Shown: positions 42,655-52,229, numbered from the stretch's first letter. The stretch: DNA of 64,000 bases from Dyadobacter sediminis (GCF_005860765.1 NZ_VCEI01000030.1:338139-402138), one strand, 5' to 3'. Notes: generated from the letters alone by a model not told the origin. Translations and numbers: made by a program.

Positions 42655-43893
42655 TTATTTACAAACGGTATTTTCAAGGTATCTCAAATATTTAAGCGCC
42701 AGCACATCTCTGTCAAAATGCATTCTGGCGTAGTTGTATCCATTATTGCCCTGTTCACTAAGCATTTCCGGATTGTTCATATACATCCTTATTTTTTCTG
42801 CAAAGTCCTTGGCATTTTCCGGCTCCACGAATGCACCCGCATTTGCCTTTTCAACAAGTTCACGTGAAATTCCGTCAATGGCCATCAAAATCGGTTTCCG
42901 GAATGAGAAGTAATCAAAAGTTTTATTACTGTAAACGGTTTTAAAAGCATCCGCCTTTTTCAGAACAGACATGCCCATTTCAGATGCAAGAATATACCGG
43001 AACACTTCCGTTCTGGGAACCGTATTCATAAATCCGACATTTTCCAAACCTCGTCTCTGCACATGGCGCAGCAATGCTTTCTTCTGCATCCCGTCGCCGA
43101 TCAGCAGGAAATATGCGTTTGTACCTTTCAGGATTTCAGCCGTTTCAATAATTTGTTCAAGATGATTGGCAACGCCATGCGCCCCGACGTAAATGAGTAC
43201 AAACTTGTTTTCAAAACCTTGCGCCCGCCGGAAAGCGTCCCGATCAAAATTGCCTGCAACCTTGGCAGCAATACTGAAATCGGCAGCATTCGGGATGTAA
43301 ATGATCTTTTCTGGATTTACTTTTTTTGAATGAATCAGCGCATCGCGGAAAGCCGGCGTCAGGACGTTTATTGCCGTTGCCTTTCTTAGTAAATACTTTT
43401 CAAACCGGAAAGCAAGCCAGATCAGGAATTTATTGGTTAAAACGCCGGTATCAACAGCGGATTCAGGCCATAAATCACGGATTTCAAATACAAAAGGAAT
43501 ACGTTTCAGCCATGAAAGCACAACGGCCGTAATGCCGGCAAACAACGGCGGCGAAGTAACAAGAATGACATCGTACTTGTTTTTTGCATGAAAAAACCCC
43601 GCCCAGATACCGGAAAAAGTAAAAGAAAAATAGCCCCGAAGCCTGCCTGCAAAACCGGAATTGTAGTTGCCTGAAATCCGGCAGCGAATCACTTTAACCT
43701 GATTGCGATTGAATTTCTCCGTAATAAATTCCTTTCCATTGCCGCCAGGATCGGAATCCATATAATGCGCCGTGCCTGCAATTACTGTAACTTTATGGCC
43801 TTCGCGAACCCAGATTCTGCACATTTCATTCCAGCGCGAGCCGCCTCCGTCCGAATCTTCCAGAAAAAACTGGTGAATTAACAGTATATGCAT
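42655..43893 (-). CDS. Glycosyltransferase family 4 (WbuB-like)
   Basis: This 412-residue GT-B fold glycosyltransferase begins with HILLIHQFFLEDSDGGGSR, the acceptor-side start typical of WbuB-type exopolysaccharide enzymes. The GT4 donor region has the FVLIYVGAHG and FLLIGDGMQK motifs and the E-x7-E-like end (SKTFDYFSFRKPI-type with F-x-KP). A membrane-interacting segment lies at about residues 90-130. It is the last gene of the minus-strand trio with the heparinase-like and bi-domain oxidoreductase genes, 9 bases after the heparinase-like gene. Confidence 0.9.
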   Translation of the reverse strand: MHILLIHQFFLEDSDGGGSRWNEMCRIWVREGHKVTVIAGTAHYMDSDPGGNGKEFITEKFNRNQVKVIRCRISGNYNSGFAGRLRGYFSFTFSGIWAGFFHAKNKYDVILVTSPPLFAGITAVVLSWLKRIPFVFEIRDLWPESAVDTGVLTNKFLIWLAFRFEKYLLRKATAINVLTPAFRDALIHSKKVNPEKIIYIPNAADFSIAAKVAGNFDRDAFRRAQGFENKFVLIYVGAHGVANHLEQIIETAEILKGTNAYFLLIGDGMQKKALLRHVQRRGLENVGFMNTVPRTEVFRYILASEMGMSVLKKADAFKTVYSNKTFDYFSFRKPILMAIDGISRELVEKANAGAFVEPENAKDFAEKIRMYMNNPEMLSEQGNNGYNYARMHFDRDVLALKYLRYLENTVCK

Positions 43894-43902
43894 CGTGTGT
43901 GT

Positions 43903-45786
43903 TTAGCCGCCCTTGTTGCAGGCTTTGATTGTCGTTCGTATAAATCTCCCGGAAGTTGCAAAGACAAGCGCAGGACTTTCCGTTTTCTGCCCGTAACTTT
44001 CAGAATACCAGCCTTCGCTTTTTACATATTCCATGCGGTTTCCCTTTTCATCCTGCGCATGTATTTCATAATGATCAAAAAAACTTTCGCATGGATGCCA
44101 GATTTGCTTCATGGGCAGATTTGCCGGAACATTTTCAAGGCTGTCTTCAATAATCCAGTGCAGCTTGCCGGCTTCTTTGAAAACTTTTCTTTTATGTCGG
44201 ATTCCTTTTGCAACGTGATAAAAACCCTCATAATCAGCTTCCATTACAATCAGATCAGGATTCAAAAACCGGATTTCCCCCGAAGCTTTTTTGATCCAGC
44301 CAAACCACATAAAGCGCGGACCTTTCCGCATCTGATCAAAATCGCCGATCATTACCGTATTGTGCGACGCCGTGCCGGCAAAATACCGGATCAGGTTTTC
44401 ATCGGTATTATACTGAAATGTTCCCGCGTCGCGCAGTATATTCATGCCATTTACCCAAATGTCAACATGCAGGTTATCCGCCTGAAACGGCCTTTTACCA
44501 TAACGTCCGCAACGCAGAAAAGTAAGTGAAAACGGGTCTTTCAGAATATAATAGCCGCCGTCTTTAAATTCAAAAGTTCTGTACTCCGATGTTTTTTGCA
44601 GACTTGCAGTTTTATTTTTCTCTCCTGAAAACCAGCTTGTTTCTTCATTCCAGTTTCCAATTTCATACGCATGATCCTGTTTTAAAGCACTTGCCAAAGC
44701 TGCAAGCTGAGGGCGAAAATCACGAAAGTGACAATCGGTTAACGGAAAGAACAAAGCGCCGTCATTGTTGCCGTAATTCGGAAGCCAGCCTGTTATTTCC
44801 TCCTGACAAGCCTGTAAAAAATGCAGTGATTTTTCTGCAAGCGTATATACGTTCGCCGGCCATTTTTCCTGATTCTTTTCCGCAATGCCAATAGCCATTG
44901 TTAGTAACTGAACTGCAATGCGGTGATAATTCACGGAGTACTGCAAAAATGTGCCGTCACCATCAATCTGAAAAGCAATTTCCTGTTCAAACCAGCGCTT
45001 TCCTTTTCTTTTCCATTTACCGCTTTCCGGAAAAAAAGGGTATAGCAAACCAATGAAATAAAGCCCGAAAGTTTCCGTTAATGCATGATTATTCCGGACT
45101 GCAATGCGCGCAAAGCTGATATTTCCTTCCACACGGCGCATTTGATGACGAATGCTGTTCACCACTTTTTCGAAAATTTGAGGTGTAAGTGTTTCGGAAA
45201 ACTTGTAATAATGAACCGCAAAAGTCCAGTTGAAAACTCTTAGCGTTATTTCCTGTCCGCAACGCCAGTTCGGTCCGCAATTGACAGTATTTTTATCAAT
45301 CCAGTCCGTAATGAATGCGAAAACAAGTTTGGACTGATCTTCCTGGAAATGAAAATCATAACGGATCAGATCATATAAAAACGTAAACCTTGACTTTTCC
45401 CAGACGTACTTGATATCACCGGCCTGCCTGGAAAAATCCGGAATTTCTGTCCAGTGCTTTTTGGAGTCGAATGCAAAACCCGTTTTCGGATGAGTATGCC
45501 AATCCTTTGCATGATGCCATTCGGAGGAAAAGTATAAAAACCTGTTCTGCGAAATTTTCCCTGCACGTTCCTTTAACTGATAAAGTGAAGTATTTCTTTC
45601 CAGATTGATTTTTACGGGATCAAAGAAAAACTGAACGGGAAGCTGTCGCCAGTTTTCCAGCGAAAAAGATTTTTCCTTTACATGAACCGGAAAATGCAGT
45701 TTCAGCAATCCCGATCTTAACCGGATTTCATACCCGATGCGAAAGCATACATACCGGAAACCCATATTTTGGATGAACCGGATCAT
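43903..45786 (-). CDS. Heparinase II/III-family protein (exopolysaccharide cluster type)
   Basis: This 627-residue protein has an N-terminal alpha/alpha-toroid region (to about 330) and a C-terminal heparinase II/III-like beta-sandwich. Marks of the second part are FRCGRYGKRPFQADNLHVDIWVNG (cut into segments), then RDAGTFQYN, ASHNTVMIGDFDQM and the RHKRKVF strand. There is no signal peptide, so the protein seems cytoplasmic or membrane-linked. This fits the versions found in polysaccharide biosynthesis clusters more than secreted lyases. Its ATG overlaps the stop of the upstream oxidoreductase gene by 4 bases. Confidence 0.88.
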   Translation of the reverse strand: MIRFIQNMGFRYVCFRIGYEIRLRSGLLKLHFPVHVKEKSFSLENWRQLPVQFFFDPVKINLERNTSLYQLKERAGKISQNRFLYFSSEWHHAKDWHTHPKTGFAFDSKKHWTEIPDFSRQAGDIKYVWEKSRFTFLYDLIRYDFHFQEDQSKLVFAFITDWIDKNTVNCGPNWRCGQEITLRVFNWTFAVHYYKFSETLTPQIFEKVVNSIRHQMRRVEGNISFARIAVRNNHALTETFGLYFIGLLYPFFPESGKWKRKGKRWFEQEIAFQIDGDGTFLQYSVNYHRIAVQLLTMAIGIAEKNQEKWPANVYTLAEKSLHFLQACQEEITGWLPNYGNNDGALFFPLTDCHFRDFRPQLAALASALKQDHAYEIGNWNEETSWFSGEKNKTASLQKTSEYRTFEFKDGGYYILKDPFSLTFLRCGRYGKRPFQADNLHVDIWVNGMNILRDAGTFQYNTDENLIRYFAGTASHNTVMIGDFDQMRKGPRFMWFGWIKKASGEIRFLNPDLIVMEADYEGFYHVAKGIRHKRKVFKEAGKLHWIIEDSLENVPANLPMKQIWHPCESFFDHYEIHAQDEKGNRMEYVKSEGWYSESYGQKTESPALVFATSGRFIRTTIKACNKGG

Positions 45787-47888
45787 ATTTTTACCCAGCT
45801 GAAAGTTTTAAGGCTTTCCAAGGCCGCAAAAGTTACCTGCGAAGTATGGACAATTTCTTCAAAAGGAATCAGCGGCGCTCCGCCGTTTCTGACCATTTCC
45901 AGCAATTGCCCGAATTGCTGTTTGTGGCCTTTGTCCTGCTGCGTTTTCAGTTTTGTAAAAGTACTGAATCCATAGCCCGTCAAAGTCCGGAAATTATCCA
46001 GAATCAGCGTACGGCCGAGTGAATAAACCTCGATACGTTCCTTTGCATACGCGTTATTTCCATTTGAAAAATAGTTGATAACGCCCGTTGAACCGTTTTT
46101 ACATTTCAGCAGCATACTTGCATTGTCCGAAGTTTCGCAGGCATTTCCGGCCGCATTCATACAAACGGCTTCTATTCTGCTGCCGGTAATAAAAATGAAT
46201 AGATCAACAAAATGACACGCTTCACCGATAATGCGCCCGCCTCCTCTTGCACGGTCATGAATCCACGATTCTGCCGGAACAAAACCTGCATTTACCGTAA
46301 TAATCACGTTCACAAGGCTGTCTTTCAGGAGCAGCTTCATTTTCCGGACATGCAGAGAAAAACGCCGGTTGTATCCAACTGTTAAGGAAACCGGGCCGGG
46401 TTCCGGTTTTTGCCAGACATTGATAATTTCATCCAGTTCAGCCTGAAAAATAGCAAGCGGTTTTTCAACAAATACATGTTTTCCAGCCAGCAGCGCTTTC
46501 AGAACCATTGCCGCATGCTGCTGATGCTGCGTTGTAATGAGCACCAGATCAATCTCCTTGTCATTTAAAATTTCCTGGAAATCACAGGTCGCAAAAGGAA
46601 TGCCGTATTTCCGGGCGAGTTCTGCCGCTGAAAAGCCGTCTGCGCTGGCGATATACTTCAGATCTGCGTTTTTCAGCAAAGGGAGCATTGTCGTTCTGGT
46701 AAAATTCCCCGCTCCTATTATTCCGGCTACTCCTTTTCTGCCGGCAAACGTTTCATCCGAAAACCGGGTTACCGAATGATTACTGACTACTTTCGGGTAG
46801 TCCAGAATAATGGCAACAGACTTTGAGAAGGTGATATTTTCATAAACACTTTTAAAATCTGCCAATGGAATTACCTCTGAAATCAACGGCCTGACATTCA
46901 GAGAACCGGAAGAAAGCAGTTCCAGAACAGCCTGAAAATTCCGGTTTTCCGTCCATCTTGCAAACGGCAGCGGATAATCAATTCCTTTCTGTTCATAGTC
47001 ATGATCGTAACGTCCCGGCCCGTAAGAGCAGGAAACCTGAAAAGTCAGCTCTTTTTCATAAAAATCTGCCCGGTTCAGATGCAGTCCTGTAACGCCGATC
47101 AATACGATTTTGCCCCTTTTTCTTAATATATGCGCAGCTTGTGAAATAATTTTATCTGAGCCGGAAGATGCTGTAATGATGACGCCGTCAGCGCCCATGC
47201 CGTTTGTCAGTTCGGCGACAACCTTTTCAGCATCCGTCATGTCGGGATTAAGCGTGGTAATATTTTTGGAAGCAATTGCCCGTTTTTGTTCATCCGGATC
47301 AATCCCGATGACGCGACAGCCATTAAGCCGCAGAATTTCAGCAGCCAGCAAGCCGGTCAGCCCCAAACCGGTAACAACAACCGTTTCACCAATTGCAGGT
47401 GAAAGCAGCCTGATTCCCTGCAGGGCAACAGAAGCAATGACTGTAAAAACAGCTTCTTCGTCGGGAACGTGATCCGGAACTTTGGCAACAAGGTTTCTGG
47501 GTACACAAACAATCTCCGCATGCGGCCCGTTGCTGATCACACGGTCACCGATTTTCAAATCCCGGATTTCTTCACCAACAGCTATAACGGTGCCCACATT
47601 GCTGTATCCGAGCGGAATCAGCTGATCGAGTTTGTTGTAAATTGTTCTGACTGCCGGAACAAGGCCGTCCGACTTTATTTTTGAAACGGCGCGTTTTACC
47701 TTTTCAGGATGCTGCCGGGCTTTTTCAAAAAGATTTGCATTGCTGAATTTTACCAGCATTTTTTCCGTGCCGCTTGAAATCAGACTTTTATGCGTCCGGA
47801 TCAGCACGCAGCCTTTTCTGACCAAAGGTGCGGGAACTTCCTGCAGAGCGGTTTTGCCCGTCCGCAGATTCTGGGTAAGTTGCTTCAT
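45783..47888 (-). CDS. Bi-domain oxidoreductase: zinc-type alcohol dehydrogenase fused to Gfo/Idh/MocA
   Basis: This 701-residue fusion has two parts. The first ~350 residues are a medium-chain alcohol dehydrogenase, with GTEKMLVKFS, a VVTGLGLTGLLAAEI nucleotide motif, and ADGVIITASSG. After a linker, residues ~375-701 form a Gfo/Idh/MocA domain starting GVAGIIGAGNFTRTTMLP, with the VEKPLA motif. Such proteins are regular members of exopolysaccharide loci and are thought to modify nucleotide sugars. It is the first gene of the trio and the two following genes are tightly coupled. Confidence 0.92.
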   Translation of the reverse strand: MKQLTQNLRTGKTALQEVPAPLVRKGCVLIRTHKSLISSGTEKMLVKFSNANLFEKARQHPEKVKRAVSKIKSDGLVPAVRTIYNKLDQLIPLGYSNVGTVIAVGEEIRDLKIGDRVISNGPHAEIVCVPRNLVAKVPDHVPDEEAVFTVIASVALQGIRLLSPAIGETVVVTGLGLTGLLAAEILRLNGCRVIGIDPDEQKRAIASKNITTLNPDMTDAEKVVAELTNGMGADGVIITASSGSDKIISQAAHILRKRGKIVLIGVTGLHLNRADFYEKELTFQVSCSYGPGRYDHDYEQKGIDYPLPFARWTENRNFQAVLELLSSGSLNVRPLISEVIPLADFKSVYENITFSKSVAIILDYPKVVSNHSVTRFSDETFAGRKGVAGIIGAGNFTRTTMLPLLKNADLKYIASADGFSAAELARKYGIPFATCDFQEILNDKEIDLVLITTQHQQHAAMVLKALLAGKHVFVEKPLAIFQAELDEIINVWQKPEPGPVSLTVGYNRRFSLHVRKMKLLLKDSLVNVIITVNAGFVPAESWIHDRARGGGRIIGEACHFVDLFIFITGSRIEAVCMNAAGNACETSDNASMLLKCKNGSTGVINYFSNGNNAYAKERIEVYSLGRTLILDNFRTLTGYGFSTFTKLKTQQDKGHKQQFGQLLEMVRNGGAPLIPFEEIVHTSQVTFAALESLKTFSWVKI

Positions 47889-48005
47889 CAGTAAAGTGTG
47901 TGTTTCGTAGCGGAAATTACAATCTTGCGGGCAATAACAAAACTTTAATATTTTTAATAACTTACATCTTGCAGATTTCGCAACAAAGCATAGGCTCTTT
48001 TACTA

Positions 48006-49163
48006 ATGAAAAAACAACTTAACGTAGGGATTATAGGTTACAAATTTATGGGCCGCGCTCACAGCAACGCATGGATCAAGGCGCCGCTGTTTTTTGACCT
48101 GCCCGCAGTTCCGGTACTGAAAGCAGCATGCGGCAGGCAAGAAGAATCTTTAAAGGAATTTGCCAAAAAATGGCATTGGGAAGAAACAGAAACGGACTGG
48201 AAAAAGCTTGTCTCGAGGCCCGATATTGATATTATTGACATTGCACTTCCGCAGCAGCTTCATTATGACGTAGCCATTGCGGCAGCGAAGGAAGGAAAAC
48301 ATATTTTTTGTGAAAAACCTCTTTCCATGAACAGCAGGCAGGCGGAAGAAATGCTGAAAGTTTGTGAAGACAATAAAGTAAAACACTATTTAAACCATAA
48401 TTACCGAAGAACGCCGGCTGTTTCCTACGCCAGAAAAATGATCGATGACGGTAAAATCGGCCGTATTTTCCACTGGCGCTGCGCTTATCAGCAAGACTGG
48501 ATCGTTGATCCTGAATTTCCGCTTACATGGCAGCTGCGAAAAGAAACGGCACAAGCCGGCCCGCAATGGGACCTCAACTCACATGCAGTAGATCTGGCAC
48601 ATTATCTGATCGGTGACATTGCAACGGTTTCCGCACTGACGGCCCATTTCATCAAAGAAAGACCGCTTGCGGATGAAACGACTTCGGGCAATCTTTCTGC
48701 CACGGCCAAGGAAAATGAAAAAGGCGAAGTAACCGTCGAAGATGCTGCCTTAATGATGGTCACTTTCAAAAACGGCACGATCGGTTCTTTTGAAGCTACA
48801 AGGTTTGCAACGGGCCGTAAAAACAGACTGACTTTTGAAATTTACGGCAGCAAGGGAAGTCTGGCTTTTGATCTGGAAAGAATGAATGAACTTCAGTATT
48901 TTTCCAACGACGATGAAGCAGGACAGCAGGGATTCCGGACTATACTTGCAACGGAGGCAGTGCATCCATATGCCTCGAATTGGTGGCCGGCCGGACACAT
49001 TATCGGTTATGAGCATTCATTTGTTCATGCCGTTGCGGATTTTATCAAAGCCATTGAAGAGGATACCGCAATCAAACCCGACTTTGCCGACGGTCTGAAA
49101 ATCATTCAGGTACTGGAAGCAGGAATCGTTTCTGCAGAAACCGGATCGCAGGTTACGCTCTGA
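48006..49163 (+). CDS. Gfo/Idh/MocA-family oxidoreductase
   Basis: This 385-residue cytoplasmic NAD(P)-dependent oxidoreductase has the family N-terminus NVGIIGYKFMGRAHSNAW and the EKPLSMN motif (about residues 103-109). A C-terminal catalytic/dimer domain includes the WRCAYQQDWIVDPEFPLTW segment (split). The lack of a signal separates it from the Tat-type protein at 18270. It is followed after 26 bases by a sugar isomerase-type gene, so both may act in the breakdown of a sugar or inositol-like compound. Confidence 0.9.
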   Translation: MKKQLNVGIIGYKFMGRAHSNAWIKAPLFFDLPAVPVLKAACGRQEESLKEFAKKWHWEETETDWKKLVSRPDIDIIDIALPQQLHYDVAIAAAKEGKHIFCEKPLSMNSRQAEEMLKVCEDNKVKHYLNHNYRRTPAVSYARKMIDDGKIGRIFHWRCAYQQDWIVDPEFPLTWQLRKETAQAGPQWDLNSHAVDLAHYLIGDIATVSALTAHFIKERPLADETTSGNLSATAKENEKGEVTVEDAALMMVTFKNGTIGSFEATRFATGRKNRLTFEIYGSKGSLAFDLERMNELQYFSNDDEAGQQGFRTILATEAVHPYASNWWPAGHIIGYEHSFVHAVADFIKAIEEDTAIKPDFADGLKIIQVLEAGIVSAETGSQVTL

Positions 49164-49228
49164 TTTATAAACCTAAATTTTCATTATTCATGGTTGCCTA
49201 TTCAATTGACTCAAATGGTTTATCAACC

Positions 49229-50128
49229 ATGATTTGCAAAAAAAGCATGCTGGCATGTCTTTTTCTGCTTTTTGCAACTGTTTCAAATGCGCAGAATGCA
49301 AAAGGAACGAACAGCATTTTTGCAAGAGAAAATCTGATTGCATGGTGCATTGTACCATATGATGTTAAAAACAGAACTCCGGCTGAACGTTCAGAAATGC
49401 TCAACAAACTGGGTATTACAATGCTTGCATATGACTGGCGCGAAAAGCACGTTCCTGAATTTGATACGGAGCTGGATGAACTGGAAAAACATCATATTGC
49501 ATTACAGGCATTCTGGCTATACTCAGGCCCTAACCCGGAAAATGACAAGAATCTGGATATCATCATTGATTTACTGAAACGTCATCAAGTAAAAACGCAG
49601 ATCTGGTGCATGGTTGCCGGCATAGAGGACATCGATTCCATGACGCAGGAAGAAAAAGTGAAGGTGCATGCCAAGGCAATTGCTTATATCGCAGACAAAG
49701 CGGCTGAAATTGGCTGCAGCGTTGGTCTTTACAATCATGGCGGCTGGTATGGCGAACCGGAAAATCAGCTGGAAATTATCAGATACCTGAAAAAACCGAA
49801 TATCGGAATCGTTTACAACTTTCATCATGCCGAAGAACAGATTGACAGGTTTCCGGAATTTTTCCCCCGGATTGTTCCGCATTTGATGGCATTGAACCTT
49901 GCCGGGCTGAAAAAAGGCAATCCGGTTAAAGTTGTTCCTATAGGTGAAGGAGATGCAGAACCGAAAATGATGCAGATTGTAAAAAACAGCAAATACCACG
50001 GCCCGATTGGAATTATTAACGAAGACACTGCTCCGGATGCAGAAGAAGGTCTGACAGTAAATATAAACGGGCTAAAAAAGGTTCTGAAACAAATGAATGA
50101 AAAGGAAGCTTTGAAAACTTATCAGTAA
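49229..50128 (+). CDS. Exported sugar phosphate isomerase/epimerase-family protein
   Basis: This is a xylose isomerase-like TIM-barrel protein of about 299 residues with an N-terminal signal (MICKKSMLACLFLLFATVSNAQ). The start at 49229 is chosen so that this signal is at the front. An in-frame ATG at 49190 would add 13 residues. The barrel includes RSEMLNKLGITMLAYDWR, the YNHGGWYGEPENQLEII region and an acidic residue pair near the C-terminal end (GEGDAEPK). It lies directly behind the oxidoreductase at 48006 and probably shares its transcript. Confidence 0.85.
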   Translation: MICKKSMLACLFLLFATVSNAQNAKGTNSIFARENLIAWCIVPYDVKNRTPAERSEMLNKLGITMLAYDWREKHVPEFDTELDELEKHHIALQAFWLYSGPNPENDKNLDIIIDLLKRHQVKTQIWCMVAGIEDIDSMTQEEKVKVHAKAIAYIADKAAEIGCSVGLYNHGGWYGEPENQLEIIRYLKKPNIGIVYNFHHAEEQIDRFPEFFPRIVPHLMALNLAGLKKGNPVKVVPIGEGDAEPKMMQIVKNSKYHGPIGIINEDTAPDAEEGLTVNINGLKKVLKQMNEKEALKTYQ

Positions 50129-50160
50129 CATTCTGCATTGAATTAAGATTAAAGAATCAT

Positions 50161-50333
50161 ACACTGCTCCGGAGGAGCACCCTGTTTATAGCAAAAGAAA
50201 TTCATGCAGGTTTTACATGGCCCCGGCAGGGCAGCTTTTTTACGGATGATCAGGAGGCCCTGCCGGGCCAAATCGCATTTGGAAACGCTTAGTGCTATAA
50301 ACAGGAGGCCGCGCTGTGGCAAATGGCAAATGC
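50161..50333. repeat. Structured palindromic repeat, copy 1 (173 bases)
   Basis: This is the first of two copies 222 bases apart, of equal length with no gaps between them. It contains a GCTCCggaGGAGC hairpin, a central long stem CCGGCAGGGC/GCCCTGCCGG, an outer CTGTTTATAGC/GCTATAAACAG pair and a GCCGCgctGTGGC hairpin. It is probably a dispersed palindromic element and not a gene. Confidence 0.9.
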
Positions 50334-50382
50334 CGGAAATAGTAGGAGCTCAAAATGGAAATTGCTTGTACGCTGAAGAACT

Positions 50383-50555
50383 ACACCGCTCCGGAGGAGC
50401 ACCCTGTTTATAGCAAAAGAAATTCATGCAGGTTTTACATGGCTCCGGCGGGGCCTCCTGTTTACGGATGATAAGGAGGCCCCGCCGGGCCAAATCGCAT
50501 TTGGAAACGCTTAATGCTACAAACAGGAAGCCGCGCTGCGGCAAATGGCAAATGC
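50383..50555. repeat. Structured palindromic repeat, copy 2 (173 bases)
   Basis: This is the second copy of the 50161 unit, separated by 49 bases. The central stem here reads CCGGCGGGGC/GCCCCGCCGG. Both arms changed relative to copy 1 and the pairing is kept. Copy 2 extends the stem with CTCCT/AGGAG. Short frames through the copies are not gene-like. Confidence 0.9.
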
Positions 50556-50577
50556 TATTAGCAAGCGTATAAAAAGC

Positions 50578-50613
50578 AAAAAGCACTTACTGCTTTCGCC
50601 ATAAGTGCTTTTT
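50578..50613 (-). terminator. Intrinsic terminator for tRNA-Val
   Basis: AAAAAGCACTTA and TAAGTGCTTTTT pair across a 12-base loop. On the minus strand this lies directly downstream of the tRNA gene. Confidence 0.8.
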
Positions 50614-50620
50614 CAATTGT

Positions 50621-50694
50621 GGGAGTTGAGGGATTCGAACCCCCGACCCTCTGCTTGTAAGGCAGATGCTCTGAACCAACTGAGCTAAACTCCC
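50621..50694 (-). tRNA. tRNA-Val (anticodon UAC)
   Basis: The minus strand folds as a full 74-base cloverleaf. The acceptor stem is GGGAGTT/AACTCCC, the D arm carries GCTC..GAGC, and the anticodon loop CTTACAA has anticodon TAC. The T arm is GGGGGTTCGAATCCC-type. No CCA is encoded, which is common in Bacteroidota. Confidence 0.96.
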
Positions 50695-50802
50695 TTTTTC
50701 CCGTCGTTTGGGAGTGCAAATATGTGCGACTAAATTTGTAACTGCAACTTTTTTAATGAAAAAAAACTAAAAAATTTTCAATGTATTGAGAATCAGGCAT
50801 CC

Positions 50803-51537
50803 TTATTCGAAATTTAAATAGAGTGTCACCGTGTGCGTAGACAAGCGGTTTATTCCCATGCCTGCTGAATTTTTTGTAGGCTGAAAAACATTCATCAAAC
50901 CATGTGAAAAGCGCAGTTCCGGTGCAAATTTGAAGAATTCAAAAAATTGCTCGTAGCCAATTCCATAATCAATTGAAAAGTCGCTGGACTTTGTGTCCAG
51001 CCGGCCGCCGCCTCCGCCCCTGTTTCGCTTTACATTGGTTTCTATTCCGAACGTTACGCCTGCCAGCATATACATTCTGGAATTTACACGTCTTAACGAT
51101 TTGTATTTTAGTAACAAAGGAACTTCAATCCAGGTTGATTCCCGCTTTTCTGTTTTATCCGTCCCGTTCGGGTAACTGAATTTCACATGCCGCTCATACA
51201 AGGAAACCGAAGGCGTAGTACGCAAATCAAAATGCTCGTTCAGAAAAGCATTGATTGTAAAACCCATCCGGAATGCCGCATTATTAGGTGACTGAATTAC
51301 AAAAGCGGAATCTTTAGGTACAAACTCGTTACTATGAGTGATATTGAACCGGGTAAAGGGAACGGCAAATAAAATACCGTAATGAATCGGTTTGTCATCG
51401 TAGAATTCCAGATGACGACGCCTGTATCCGATGCCTTGTGCCTGTACTCCCTGGGCTGCCAGCAACAGTCCGAAAAAGCCGAATATTACTTGTGACCTAT
51501 GTAAATGGAACAAATCCCGAAGGTAAGTGGTATGCAT
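50803..51537 (-). CDS. porT: PorT-family outer-membrane beta-barrel protein (type IX secretion)
   Basis: This 244-residue protein has a signal peptide (to about residue 34, ending GVQAQ) and an outer-membrane beta-barrel of about eight strands ending in the aromatic LYLNFE. PorT is part of the type IX secretion and gliding apparatus of Bacteroidota, and its gene is typically next to ubiE, as here (established synteny). An RNRGGGGGR insertion is visible near residue 178. The start lies 52 bases inside the end of ubiE. No later ATG gives a complete signal. Confidence 0.8.
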   Translation of the reverse strand: MHTTYLRDLFHLHRSQVIFGFFGLLLAAQGVQAQGIGYRRRHLEFYDDKPIHYGILFAVPFTRFNITHSNEFVPKDSAFVIQSPNNAAFRMGFTINAFLNEHFDLRTTPSVSLYERHVKFSYPNGTDKTEKRESTWIEVPLLLKYKSLRRVNSRMYMLAGVTFGIETNVKRNRGGGGGRLDTKSSDFSIDYGIGYEQFFEFFKFAPELRFSHGLMNVFQPTKNSAGMGINRLSTHTVTLYLNFE

Positions 51538-52229
51538 CTGGTATTTATAAATCCTGCTTTTTTAAAAATTTCAAGAAAAGCTTCTCCATCCGGAAACGCC
51601 TGAACAGATTCAGGAAGATATGTATAAGCCGAACTATCCTTTGATACCGTCTTTCCAATCAGCGGCAATATGTATTTGAAATAAAAATTATAAAACTGCT
51701 TGAACGGAAAGCTGCGCGGCTTGGAAAATTCAACGACAACGCAAGTTCCTCCGGGCTTCATCACACGGTTCATTTCAGTAAGTCCGGTTAGCAGATTCTG
51801 AAAATTGCGTACTCCAAACGAAACGATAATTGCATCAAAATAATTGTTGGAGAAAGTCAAACTTTCCGAATCGCCGCTCTGAAGCGTTATGACATCCTGC
51901 TTTCCGAGCTTGGCTATTTTTTCGCGCCCGACAGCCAGCATTCCTTCTGAAATATCGACACCGATTATTTTTTCAGGTTTGAGGGAAAGTGCCTCAATGG
52001 CAAAATCACCCGTGCCCGTTGCAATATCCAGTATGATTTTCGGCTGCTGTTTCCGCAGCAGTTTAATGGCTCTTTTACGCCAGTAAATATCAACGCCTGC
52101 ACTCAGAAGATGATTGAGCAGGTCGTATTTTGGAGAAATATTGTCAAACATTTCTGCCACCTGCTCTCTTTTGCTTCCGTCCTTGTGCTTATAGGGTACT
52201 ACACTCATTTCGCTTTTTTGTAAATACAA
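51486..52229 (-). CDS. ubiE: Demethylmenaquinone methyltransferase
   Basis: This 247-residue SAM-dependent methyltransferase performs the last step of menaquinone synthesis (UbiE/MenG). The SAM site is ILDIATGTGDFAIEAL (about residues 65-80), with GVDISEGML and the DAIIVSFGVRNFQNL motif, plus the YKHKDGSKREQVAEMFDNISPKYDLLN signature split near the start. Bacteroidota respire with menaquinone, so the menaquinone role is favoured. The 3' end overlaps the start of porT by 52 bases. Confidence 0.95.
   Translation of the reverse strand: MYLQKSEMSVVPYKHKDGSKREQVAEMFDNISPKYDLLNHLLSAGVDIYWRKRAIKLLRKQQPKIILDIATGTGDFAIEALSLKPEKIIGVDISEGMLAVGREKIAKLGKQDVITLQSGDSESLTFSNNYFDAIIVSFGVRNFQNLLTGLTEMNRVMKPGGTCVVVEFSKPRSFPFKQFYNFYFKYILPLIGKTVSKDSSAYTYLPESVQAFPDGEAFLEIFKKAGFINTRCIPLTFGICSIYIGHK

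Noticed and set aside
50204..50586. Open frames through the palindromic repeats
   Set aside because: They read through the repeats on both strands with near-identical translation and follow the palindromes, not a gene.
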